NCBI RefSeq assembly: GCF_038632915.1
Contig: NZ_CP152050.1
Span: forward strand, 1,147,001 to 1,211,000
DNA length: 64,000 bases
From: Paenisporosarcina sp. FSL H8-0542
Lineage (GTDB): Bacteria > Bacillota > Bacilli > Bacillales_A > Planococcaceae
Direction of reading: 5' to 3'
Shown here: positions 46,319-53,414 of the stretch, in pieces
Numbering within the stretch: position 1 is the stretch's first letter
Layout of the letters: the number at the start of each line of letters is the position of its first letter
The notes under the pieces: model-generated
Database searches by the model: none
What the model was told of the DNA's origin: nothing
Seen by the model: the letters and a program-made list of their open reading frames with translations, nothing else
Made by a program: the position numbers and the translations under genes

Positions 46319-46610
46319 AGTCTTATCTCCTTATGTGTAAAAATTTATTATCTGATCATCTTCATAATTATTCTATTAAAAAGTTACAAATTCCTTCCAA
46401 ACAAAAAACACCTTGTCACAGTATAGGAAAATGTGAAATTGGGTTTTGGTGTATGTCATATAACATCTTGTTAACGAACAACACTTCGTAAACCCTCTAC
46501 TATTGGAATAATCGCGAACCTTATTTCGTGAATGCCATCATATTCGATACCGTAGTTGCTATTCGATAAAACAACTTCGACTTCCCCACAAAATATTCCT
46601 ACCCTGTACT

Positions 46611-46719
46611 CCATTAAATGGCCCTTTAATGGAATAAGGAACGATTATTGTTTCTCTTTGGGGTTGCTTAGGCAACTCTTTTTTCTAATTAAACTAACGG
46701 GGCAGGTTACTGCAATAAG
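46611..46719 (+). repeat. Cassette repeat, complete copy with variant hairpin A
   Basis: The A hairpin here is CCATTAAATGGCCCTTTAATGG (paired CCATTAAA / TTTAATGG): different bases, same structure. B is GGTTGCTTAGGCAACTC plus T6. C is AAACTAACGGGGCAGGTTAC. The compensating changes in A suggest that the fold matters. Confidence 0.7.
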
Positions 46720-46781
46720 AAGGAGTAACCTATTCACATCTCGAATTAATTAAATGGATAAAAAAGAAAGAGGGGAAATAT

Positions 46782-47159
46782 GTGATTATTATTCTTGTAA
46801 AGTTTCTATTACCTGCTATTTTATTGTTTTACCTTCTTCTTAGAATTTTAGATAAAAAAGATAGTAAATCAAAATCGACACTTGTTTTATTAATAACATC
46901 ATTGGTCTTTAATACAGCATTAGCACAAAACTATAATCACAGCTTAATTCCATACCCAGAAAGGGATGGCTATTCTGCTTCCAACTCGTTGGCATATTAT
47001 GTTTTTGGTGAAGACCATTTTGGACACTGGAACTCCGATTTATTTAGGACTGGATATGAAATTTCAATCAACGTTTCGATGATATTGTTGGTTATATATA
47101 TTGGTTGTTTAATATTTGAACGTAGAAAAAAAGGCAAAGAGTACATCCTTAACAATTGA
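46782..47159 (+). CDS. Membrane protein of a repeat-bordered cassette
   Basis: A 125-residue protein with three hydrophobic segments: residues 2-20 (IIILVKFLLPAILLFYLLL), about 31-50 and about 93-113. An extracytoplasmic loop between the second and third contains NYNHSLIPYPERDGYSASNS and FGEDHFGHWNSDLFRTGYE. GTG start with AGGGG 7 bases upstream. It is framed by complete repeat copies at 46611 and 47171. Family not recognised. Confidence 0.6.
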   Translation: MIIILVKFLLPAILLFYLLLRILDKKDSKSKSTLVLLITSLVFNTALAQNYNHSLIPYPERDGYSASNSLAYYVFGEDHFGHWNSDLFRTGYEISINVSMILLVIYIGCLIFERRKKGKEYILNN

Positions 47160-47170
47160 ATTGAAATTCC

Positions 47171-47260
47171 TTATTCAACTAACGGACGCTTTAGTTAAAG
47201 ATCGTGGAGTTGCTTGGGCAGCTCTTTTTTCTTATTAAACTAACGGGGCAGGTTAGCAGA
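47171..47260 (+). repeat. Cassette repeat, complete copy
   Basis: A: TTCAACTAACGGACGCTTTAG; B: GTTGCTTGGGCAGCTC plus T6; C: TTAAACTAACGGGGCAGGTT. It starts 11 bp after the stop of the gene at 46782. Confidence 0.8.
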
Positions 47261-47319
47261 AGAACCGATTCATGATTATAAAAAACGTAGTTAGGTTTTA
47301 TCTTAGAAAGGAATTTTAA

Positions 47320-47541
47320 ATGGAAAGTATTTTATTATTAATTTTCGGTGTAGGATTTATTGCTTTTGGGATTAGACACAATAAAAATATTCACAAAGAA
47401 GAAGGTTTTGGTCATAGTGGTTCAATTATTCTTGAATTTATTACAAGTTGGACAGATAAATTACCATATTGGTTTACAAAAACAATTTATTTATTAATTG
47501 GGCTTGGGTGTCTGATTGGCAGTTCTCTTACATATTATTAA
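47320..47541 (+). CDS. Small membrane protein of a cassette
   Basis: A 73-residue protein with two hydrophobic segments (SILLLIFGVGFIAFGI near the N-terminus; TIYLLIGLGCLIGSSLTYY at the C-terminus) and a soluble middle rich in H, N, K and E. AAAGGAA lies 8 bases before the ATG. It is framed on both sides by complete repeat copies. No family recognised. The two-segment hairpin resembles other members of this array (37120, 37413), which may be functionally alike. Confidence 0.58.
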   Translation: MESILLLIFGVGFIAFGIRHNKNIHKEEGFGHSGSIILEFITSWTDKLPYWFTKTIYLLIGLGCLIGSSLTYY

Positions 47542-47560
47542 GGAGATTGTGAAGGATTCT

Positions 47561-47650
47561 ACTTAAACTAACGGGTGCTTTAGTTAAAGATCATCGGGTT
47601 GCTATGCAGCCCTTTTTCTTATTAAACTAACGAGGCAGGTTAGTTGAAGA
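47561..47650 (+). repeat. Cassette repeat, complete copy
   Basis: A: TTAAACTAACGGGTGCTTTAG; B: GGTTGCTATGCAGCCC plus T5; C: AAACTAACGAGGCAGGTTAG. It starts 19 bp after the preceding stop. Confidence 0.8.
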
Positions 47651-47712
47651 AGAATCAAGATGTAATTTAATTAAAAGGAAAAAATACACGTCAATAGGAA
47701 AGTGGTGTTCAG

Positions 47713-48119
47713 ATGTCTCGTGCAGGGTTAGATAAGCTGAGGATTTTAGAGATATCCAAAGATAAAATAGGTAGATATGTGAAATTCAGGGCAACTCTTG
47801 CTGATGGCACATTAGATTTTCGATGCGAATTAGATGCTTTAACATATAAACACTTAAGAGAATCAGTTTCAAAAAAGTATTTTGACTCACTGCTTCAGGT
47901 TACCAATACGATTTAATTCTTAATATTCAACAAAATCTAAATGATAATCCTGATTTACCCTTTAAAGGAAAAATAAGATGTACACAAGGCAATCGAGCAA
48001 TTCAAGTAGAATTTCCTTGCTCCGAAAGATTTGCCGGAAATATAAATTGGTTTACAATGGAAGTTAAAACTACAAAAGACATTCAACATTTAGAATGGAC
48101 AAGGTTTTCTTTAGATTAA
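47713..48119 (+). pseudogene. Cassette gene with a frameshift in the middle
   Basis: The first frame encodes 67 residues (MSRAGLDKLRILEISKDKIG ... SVSKKYFDSLLQVTNTI). A second frame continues from about 47900 (YDLILNIQQNLNDNPDLPFK, then TTKDIQHLEWTRFSLD, stop at 48117-48119). A single base change near 47905 would join them into ~135 residues. The start is sound (AAAGTGGTG before the ATG). Family unknown. Pseudogene or sequencing error. Confidence 0.55.
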
Positions 48120-48202
48120 AAGGACCAGTAAGAGTGTCAAATAAAGCGAAGTATTTTTGGATGATCTAGCTTTTTACAATAACCGTTAAAGAGGTGAATT
48201 TA

Positions 48203-48631
48203 ATGAGTGAGTGTATTTATATTAATAATATTGATTCTACTCCGGAATGGAAGAAGATTTTAACTACAGTTATCGAATATAGTGATGAATTTGCAATTGT
48301 GTTTCCGAATGGTGAATATGATGCAGATAACCCTTTATTAGCAGGAATGCTTGATTTTAAAAATCTTCCTAATATCAGCGTTTCTCCTTGGCCTAATATG
48401 AAAGACAGTAGTGTCTATAGAGCGGAACTTAATGATACTTCAAGGAACTTAATTCTTAATTACACACTAAATGATACGTTTGATTCAATTTGGAATTTCA
48501 GCTTATACAAAGGAGATTTAGAAGTCTTAAACGTAGCAGATTTCAGTGAATGCTTCATATACCCTGATCCTGAAGTGATAATGTTGGTAACCCAAAATGG
48601 TATAGATTTGAGCCGATTTGACAAATGGTAA
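48203..48631 (+). CDS. Hypothetical cassette protein
   Basis: A 142-residue acidic, soluble protein without signal or membrane segment, with SECIYINNIDSTPEWKKILT near the start and DGAD-poor, aspartate-rich ends (YPDPEVIMLVTQNGIDLSRF). ATG 48203 is chosen over the GTG at 48194 because AAAGAGGTG lies 6-7 bases before the ATG. It shares one repeat interval (47561-48742) with the broken gene before it, so this cassette holds two genes. Small acidic soluble proteins next to toxins are often immunity proteins, but no toxin is seen; function unknown. Confidence 0.6.
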   Translation: MSECIYINNIDSTPEWKKILTTVIEYSDEFAIVFPNGEYDADNPLLAGMLDFKNLPNISVSPWPNMKDSSVYRAELNDTSRNLILNYTLNDTFDSIWNFSLYKGDLEVLNVADFSECFIYPDPEVIMLVTQNGIDLSRFDKW

Positions 48632-48652
48632 TCAGGGATTATGATTATTTTT

Positions 48653-48742
48653 TCTTCTTCAACTAACGGGTGCTTTAGTTGAAGAACATCGGGCTGCGTA
48701 AGCAGCTTTTTCTTATTGAACTAACGGGGCAGGTTAGTTGAA
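48653..48742 (+). repeat. Cassette repeat, complete copy
   Basis: A is perfect here: CTTCAACTAA, CGGGTGCT, TTAGTTGAAG. B: GGGCTGCGTAAGCAGC plus T5. C: TTGAACTAACGGGGCAGGTT then AGTTGAA. It starts 22 bp after the preceding stop. Confidence 0.85.
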
Positions 48743-48816
48743 CAAAAAGGTGAGAATTCATCTCTCTATTATGTCGAATTTGATTCATATTGTGAAAGAA
48801 TGAGGAGGGGTTATAA

Positions 48817-49029
48817 TTGGCTAATAAATATTGTCCTATATGTGGAGAGGAAAACGAATGTATGACAGGAAGAGTAGAACACGGTAACTGCTGGTGTGAT
48901 ACAGAAGGCGTATTTCCTATTGGAATCTTTGAGTTAGTTCCTACAGAGAGTATAAGGAAGAATTGTATATGTGAAAAATGTGTAAATAAATATAGGGACG
49001 AAGCGAAAATAAAGAAAGATATGTTGTGA
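48817..49029 (+). CDS. Cysteine-rich CWC-type small protein
   Basis: A 70-residue protein with CPICGEENEC near the N-terminus, GNCWCDTEG in the middle and CICEKCVNKYR near the C-terminus, i.e. the cysteine-rich CWC family pattern, probably a zinc-binding knuckle. TTG start with GAGGAGGGG 6 bases upstream; no nearer ATG. The role of the family is not known. It is framed by repeats at 48653 and 49068. Confidence 0.65.
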   Translation: MANKYCPICGEENECMTGRVEHGNCWCDTEGVFPIGIFELVPTESIRKNCICEKCVNKYRDEAKIKKDML

Positions 49030-49067
49030 ACAATACGAAGAATTTATGCAATATAAGAAAATGTGCT

Positions 49068-49130
49068 TGTTTAACTAAACGGTAGCTTTAGTTGAAGAAC
49101 CGGCTGCCTTTTACAGGGCAGTCTTTTTTT
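49068..49130 (+). repeat. Cassette repeat, hairpins A and B
   Basis: TTTAACTAAACGGTAGCTTT then AGTTGAAG (A), and CTGCCTTTTACAGGGCAG plus T7 (B). The C hairpin lies ~110 bp further on (49243), so the copy is split by inserted sequence that has no gene. Confidence 0.7.
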
Positions 49131-49242
49131 ATGAACCTAGTTAGATACTTCCCAATCGGGATGTATGTCAACCTAGGATGTATACGTGATACAATCCAGT
49201 TGAGTAAGTGAATCGAGCTTTAACGGACGGATCATCTAGTTT

Positions 49243-49276
49243 CTTGTTCTACTAACGGGGCAGGTTAGTTGAATAA
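49243..49276 (+). repeat. Cassette repeat, hairpin C
   Basis: CTTGTTCTACTAACGGGGCA then GGTTAGTTGAATAAG. This is the detached right part of the copy at 49068. Confidence 0.7.
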
Positions 49277-49323
49277 GGATTCTTTATTGAATAAATAAAT
49301 AACATTTAGGAGGATTAAATAGA

Positions 49324-49863
49324 GTGAAAAAAACAGCAGTGTTATTATACCCTCAATATAGTGAGTATGAGCTAAGTGTTGCATTATCCATTCTTATGCA
49401 GGGAGAGAAACCTGTCATAACTATCGGTCTAAATAATTTGCCTATTAGAGGCGAATCTGGACTAACTTGTTTAACTGATACTACAATTGATGAAGTAAAC
49501 CTTGAGGAGATAGATAGTCTTTTATTAACAGGTTGTATGGATATATTAGCATTAGAAGGTAAGAAAGAAATATTTGAGTTTATAAGTCGAATAGAGAGTA
49601 AAGCAACTGTAATTGGAAGCATTTCAAGTTCTCCGTATCTTTTAGCAAATGCAGGGCTTTTAAACGGCAAAAAATATACTATTGGTATGACAGAAGAAAA
49701 CCGAGAGAAGTCTGGTGTTTTTGAAAAGGAAAACTATAGTGAAGAACTTGTAGTCCAAGATGGAAAGCTGATAACTGCAAGGGGCAGAGGGTTTATAAGA
49801 TTTGGGGTATGTTTTGGAAAAGCATTAAACCTGAAATTTGATGAAAATTGGTATAAGGAATAG
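49324..49863 (+). CDS. DJ-1/PfpI-like protein lacking the usual nucleophilic cysteine
   Basis: A 179-residue class I glutamine-amidotransferase-like protein (KKTAVLLYPQYSEYELSVAL, LLLTGCMDIL, LLANAGLLNGKKYT). In most DJ-1/PfpI proteins the elbow before LANAGLL carries a catalytic Cys; here it reads IGSISSSPYLL, with Ser in its place, so hydrolase or chaperone activity of the usual type may be lost. GTG start (49324) with AGGAGG 10 bases upstream. It is framed by repeats at 49243 and 49868. It could act as a binding or regulatory protein. Confidence 0.78.
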   Translation: MKKTAVLLYPQYSEYELSVALSILMQGEKPVITIGLNNLPIRGESGLTCLTDTTIDEVNLEEIDSLLLTGCMDILALEGKKEIFEFISRIESKATVIGSISSSPYLLANAGLLNGKKYTIGMTEENREKSGVFEKENYSEELVVQDGKLITARGRGFIRFGVCFGKALNLKFDENWYKE

Positions 49864-49867
49864 GGTC

Positions 49868-49990
49868 TTCTTCAAGTAACTGGGGGCTTTATTTAAAGTA
49901 CATTGGGCTTGCTTTGGTAGCTCTTTTTTCTTATTGAACTCCCATGAAAATTAATCTTATCCAACTAACGGGGCAGGTTAGTTCAATAAG
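49868..49990 (+). repeat. Cassette repeat, complete copy with a second right end
   Basis: A: CTTCAAGTAACTGGGGGCTT; B: degenerate (GGGCTTGCTTTGGTAGCTC) plus T6; a first C left arm CTTATTGAACT is abandoned, then a full C follows (CCAACTAACGGGGCAGGTTA, GTTCAATAAG). This looks like two element ends fused. Confidence 0.7.
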
Positions 49991-50052
49991 CAAAATTTTT
50001 CGAAACTAATATGTCATCAAATACGTATAGTTGATGGAGGAGGAATCCCATC

Positions 50053-50760
50053 ATGTTGTATTTATTCATTTTATTTCTAGCTACTCAATTAGGTATTTGG
50101 ATTAGGTACTTTGTAAAAGGGTTTATTGAACTTTCACAATTGGGTCTTAGCTGTTTGTTTTTAGTAGCTGCGGTAGTATTTTTTATTATTGAAATTCTTC
50201 AAAGTAAAAAAGATGCACAGTTTAAACCAAAATCAGAAGATCTTTGGCAAACAAGATTAACAGAACGTTCTAAAACGACGGAAAAGAAACTTACAAAAGG
50301 CAATCAACGTATTTTTCGCTATAGGCGGTATTATCCTACTTTTTGGCAACGTTTATTTGTTGAGTTGGTAAATGCCTCCGATAAATATATCCATCTGGCT
50401 TTTTTTAATGAAACCAAGCGAGTAGAGTGGCAAGAGTATAGTAAATTTACTTCTAACAAAGTTGTTTGGAAAGTAATAGAGAATGGCATAGAAATCGCGG
50501 AAGCTCGTTATACCCCGAAGATAAAAGATAAACTAAATTTTGAGGATAAGTTAGCCATCCATATTCAAGACGAAACCTATCAATTACTATCCTATAAAGT
50601 GAGTAATCAAGTTTTGGTTTATAAAGATTCACAAAAGATTAGCGAAGCCGATTTGTCAAAATTAGTGATGGGAAATTTAGAGTTTCGCATACATGATACG
50701 AATGAAGAACTATTAGCCATGGCAATTGTGCTATTTCAATATTTACATAAAAGTGGCTGA
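50053..50760 (+). CDS. Membrane-anchored hypothetical protein of a cassette
   Basis: A 235-residue protein with two N-terminal hydrophobic segments (LYLFILFLATQLGIWIRYF; LGLSCLFLVAAVVFFIIEIL) and a ~180-residue basic cytosolic part with RYRRYYPTFWQRLFVELVNA and NLEFRIHDTNEELLAMAIVL. GGAGGAGG lies 10 bases before the ATG. No family recognised. It is the longest intact gene in the array, framed by repeats at 49868 and 50892. It resembles the general form of small signalling or competence-type membrane proteins, without specific evidence. Confidence 0.65.
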   Translation: MLYLFILFLATQLGIWIRYFVKGFIELSQLGLSCLFLVAAVVFFIIEILQSKKDAQFKPKSEDLWQTRLTERSKTTEKKLTKGNQRIFRYRRYYPTFWQRLFVELVNASDKYIHLAFFNETKRVEWQEYSKFTSNKVVWKVIENGIEIAEARYTPKIKDKLNFEDKLAIHIQDETYQLLSYKVSNQVLVYKDSQKISEADLSKLVMGNLEFRIHDTNEELLAMAIVLFQYLHKSG

Positions 50761-50891
50761 ATAGTTGAAGGTGCACATAGAAAGTACATAATAAATAGTT
50801 TTATCTGAAGCCACTACTTTACTTGATTTATGGAATTTCCGAAATGTTGGAGATTCCCTGATAGTGATAAATAATTAAAGGTAAAAGATTC

Positions 50892-50985
50892 TTCTTCAAA
50901 TAACGGGTGCGTTAGTTAAAGATCATGGATTGCTTAGGCGGCTCTTTTTTCTTATTGAACTAACGGGGCAGGTTAGTTCAATAAG
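50892..50985 (+). repeat. Cassette repeat, complete copy with perfect hairpin C
   Basis: C is a perfect 14-bp inverted repeat: CTTATTGAACTAAC, loop GGGGCAG, GTTAGTTCAATAAG (50951-50985). B: ATTGCTTAGGCGGCTC plus T6. A: CTTCAAATAACGGGTGCGTT then AGTTAAAG. This is the best reference copy. Confidence 0.88.
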
Positions 50986-51088
50986 AAAAGGTAATTACCA
51001 TATATCTTGACCTAACACGTTATCAGATTAGTTAATGGTATAATTTGTTCGTTATGTAATTTTATATATAAAAAAGGATGTGTGATTT

Positions 51089-51634
51089 ATTAGAATTCAT
51101 TTTCTCTACCCCGCAATAGCAATTACGATTATATGGATAATTTTTAAGGCTTTTAACCTTACAATTATTAATAAGAAATTTGATTTTAAACGAGAAGTGG
51201 TAAATCTTCTTTACTTCATAAGTGTGATGGGAATCATAGGACTAACAATTTTCCCACTTGAAATAGCTTTTGGTCCTGAATACGATTCACCTAATAATTT
51301 TGTGCCGTTTGCAAGTATTAATGAATTATTAAATCACTTTTATTATATGGTTCCCTTAAGAAATATTTTAGGAAATATCATATTATTTATACCATTGGGT
51401 TGCATTCTTGTTTTGAAATTTAAGAGAATAAATAATCTTTCGAGTGTTGTGTTAGTAGGTGTATTAAGTTCAATGTTAATTGAGTTTATTCAATTATTAT
51501 TGCCTAACAGGGCGTTCGATGTTGATGATATTATATTAAATGCTATAGGGAGTATGATAGGTTTCCTAATACTTAAAGCATCCAAACTTGAAAAAATTGT
51601 TGTATTTAGTTCGGTTCAAAAACAAATAAATTAA
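51089..51634 (+). CDS. VanZ-like membrane protein, start codon unusual
   Basis: VanZ-family protein: FIPLGCILVLKFKRINNLSS, IEFIQLLLPNRAFDVDDIIL and NAIGSMIGFLIL. The first usual start in frame is a GTG at 51197 with no ribosome binding site. The frame is open back to a stop at 51083-51085 and encodes the expected first membrane segment (IRIHFLYPAIAITIIWIIF), beginning with an ATT at 51089 preceded by AAAAAGGATG. I therefore extend the gene to 51089 (181 residues); either ATT is used or the ATG has mutated. It is the last gene of the array, followed 6 bp after its stop by a repeat hairpin. Confidence 0.65.
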   Translation: MRIHFLYPAIAITIIWIIFKAFNLTIINKKFDFKREVVNLLYFISVMGIIGLTIFPLEIAFGPEYDSPNNFVPFASINELLNHFYYMVPLRNILGNIILFIPLGCILVLKFKRINNLSSVVLVGVLSSMLIEFIQLLLPNRAFDVDDIILNAIGSMIGFLILKASKLEKIVVFSSVQKQIN

Positions 51635-51640
51635 GGTTAG

Positions 51641-51674
51641 CTTATTGAACTAACGGGTGCTTTAGTTTAATAAG
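51641..51674 (+). repeat. Cassette repeat, hybrid hairpin at the right edge of the array
   Basis: CTTATTGAACTAA, CGGGTGCT, TTAGTTTAATAAG: the outer bases are of C type, the loop of A type. No further copy follows. Confidence 0.75.
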
Positions 51675-51964
51675 ACTTATAAATATTAGGTACGAACACT
51701 CAGCCTTTTTGACTGGATGTTTAAACGTTCGGTATTTACATTTACTATCTTTTTTTATATTTCCATTCAAGCAATTAGCAGACATTTAGCAACACTTTTA
51801 GCGTACATATTAACAAATAACAATTAATATAGTAAGTATTAATCAATAACAAAGCCTGAATTTAGGCATTTTAAAAGAGCCCAATTCATATGCGAATTTG
51901 GGCTCTTTTTGTATGTTTAATTTAGATTTTGTACCAGATAACTGAACGGATTAACCTCGTCCTT
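51675..51964 (-). terminator. Intergenic region with bidirectional terminator at 51873-51912
   Basis: AAAAGAGCCCAAATTC-type arms (AAAAGAGCCCAATTC / GAATTTGGGCTCTTTTT) form a strong hairpin with T runs on both sides, between the VanZ-like gene and the converging sulfoxide reductase gene. A smaller GCCTGAATTTAGGC hairpin lies just before it at 51853-51866. No gene is seen. Confidence 0.7.
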
Positions 51965-52444
51965 TTAAATGTGTTTCATTAATATAGAAACAAACTGTTC
52001 AAGTCCTTGTCGATCTTCCTCATGGAATCGATCTTTTTCCGGACTGTCGATGTCTAAAACACCAATCACTTCACCATTTTTAAAAATTGGTATTACAATT
52101 TCTGATTGGGAAGCCGCATCACAAGCAATATGTCCTGGAAAAGCGTGTACGTCAGGTACAACCATCGTTTCTTTCTTTGCAACTGTCGTTCCACAAACTC
52201 CTCGACCCACAGGAATTCTGACACAAGCAGGTAAACCTTGGAAAGGTCCTAAAACAAGCTCTCCTTCATCCATCATATAAAACCCAACCCAATTGATTCG
52301 ATCGAAAAATTGGTTCAGTAATGCAGAAGCATTGCTTAAATTAGCCATGACATTCGACTCTCCGCTTAGTAAAGCGTCCAGTTGTTTTCCTAACATGTTG
52401 TATTGTTGTTCTGTATTCCCTGCATATGCTGCTTTTTCAAACAT
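51965..52444 (-). CDS. msrC: Free methionine-(R)-sulfoxide reductase, GAF domain (YtsP-like)
   Basis: A 159-residue GAF-domain enzyme that reduces free Met-R-sulfoxide. The three conserved cysteines of fRMsr are present in GLPACVRIPVGRGVCGTTVA (two) and PGHIACDAASQSEI (one), as are the substrate-pocket D-x-D residues in GVLDIDSPEKDRF. The start is ATG 52444 with AGAGGTG 5-6 bases upstream; the frame is open further back but without initiation signals. It lies 25 bp after hisJ on the same strand. B. subtilis YtsP occupies the same place. Confidence 0.92.
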   Translation of the reverse strand: MFEKAAYAGNTEQQYNMLGKQLDALLSGESNVMANLSNASALLNQFFDRINWVGFYMMDEGELVLGPFQGLPACVRIPVGRGVCGTTVAKKETMVVPDVHAFPGHIACDAASQSEIVIPIFKNGEVIGVLDIDSPEKDRFHEEDRQGLEQFVSILMKHI

Positions 52445-52469
52445 GAAATCACCTCTTAAAATTAGAAAC

Positions 52470-53267
52470 TTACGAATCAGTATAAACTTTCTCATAATAT
52501 TGATGCAAATCTTGGACCCTGTGTGCATCGGACCCGAACACAAGAGGAATTCCCATATCTTTTGCAGTTGTTACGTAACGTTGTGGGGGATAGGGTTCCA
52601 AACAATATTCTTTAGCCAGTCCTGCACTGTTGAGGTCCATTTCATAACGATGTTCTTTCATTAATTGTAATGTCGACATAATGAAATCATGGTCATCGAC
52701 TTTGAATCCATGAGCATGTTGGAACTTATGAATTAATGTCGGATGTCCAATTCGTTTCGGTTTATATTTTCCTAAATCAGCTAGTATGGAGGCCTGGAGA
52801 GTTTTGTAATAAAGCTCATAGACATTTTCAATAGAACCTACTTGCCCTGAAAACTCAATAAACGATTCTGCCGAGAAATCTATACAAGTATATTTATTTT
52901 CAAAAAGCAGGAAATGGACAGATAAAATAGAATCATCTAAGGTAGGACCAATTTCATTGAGCATCCGAGCAGTTGCTTTTTCATATCCTTCAATATAATC
53001 GAACTCCAGACCAATGTTGATCGAGATATCGGAAGCGTATTGTTTTTTTAATTGGCGCAGTTTGTTTATATAAGGTTCAAGTGAGTTTACATCTAGGAAA
53101 CTATCCCTAGTAGGGACAGTATCAATAAATCCTTCAGGAGCAGGTGCATGTTCTGTGAATGAGATATCGGTAAAGCCGTTCTTTATCGCTTTTTCTATAT
53201 ATAATTCAAATTCATCTTTCGTTCCATGGGGGCAAAAAGGACTGTGAATATGCGCATCTCTTTTCAT
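52470..53267 (-). CDS. hisJ: Histidinol-phosphatase HisJ (PHP family)
   Basis: A 265-residue PHP-domain phosphatase for histidinol phosphate in histidine synthesis. Metal-binding motifs: RDAHIHSPFCPHGT, ISFTEHAPAPEGF, NIGLEFDYIEGYE and VFGSDAHRVQDL. Start at ATG 53267, giving the family N-terminus MKRDAHIHS, with GGAGGTG 10-11 bases upstream; the upstream in-frame ATG at 53384 would add a 39-residue leader without family match. It is cotranscribed with the Met-sulfoxide reductase and divergent from ezrA, as in B. subtilis (ytvP/hisJ). Confidence 0.92.
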   Translation of the reverse strand: MKRDAHIHSPFCPHGTKDEFELYIEKAIKNGFTDISFTEHAPAPEGFIDTVPTRDSFLDVNSLEPYINKLRQLKKQYASDISINIGLEFDYIEGYEKATARMLNEIGPTLDDSILSVHFLLFENKYTCIDFSAESFIEFSGQVGSIENVYELYYKTLQASILADLGKYKPKRIGHPTLIHKFQHAHGFKVDDHDFIMSTLQLMKEHRYEMDLNSAGLAKEYCLEPYPPQRYVTTAKDMGIPLVFGSDAHRVQDLHQYYEKVYTDS

Positions 53268-53414
53268 TAATATAGGCACCTCCAACGTGTAAATCGGACA
53301 TTTTACATAATTTCGGCAAAATTCTTCGATTTTCGGCAACATTATCGATTGTTTCATGGTAGTATTACATATATAAACTGGCATAGACCGTGATTTTGGA
53401 ACAGGGGGCTTACG

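Noticed and set aside
36951-51674. The repeats as a CRISPR array
   Set aside because: Repeats are 35-95 bp, palindromic and imperfect; the intervals are 60 to over 1,000 bp and contain genes; there are no cas genes.
36951-51674. A classical integron
   Set aside because: No IntI or attI is visible and the arm sequences differ from the attC core by one base each; kept only as a hypothesis in the findings.
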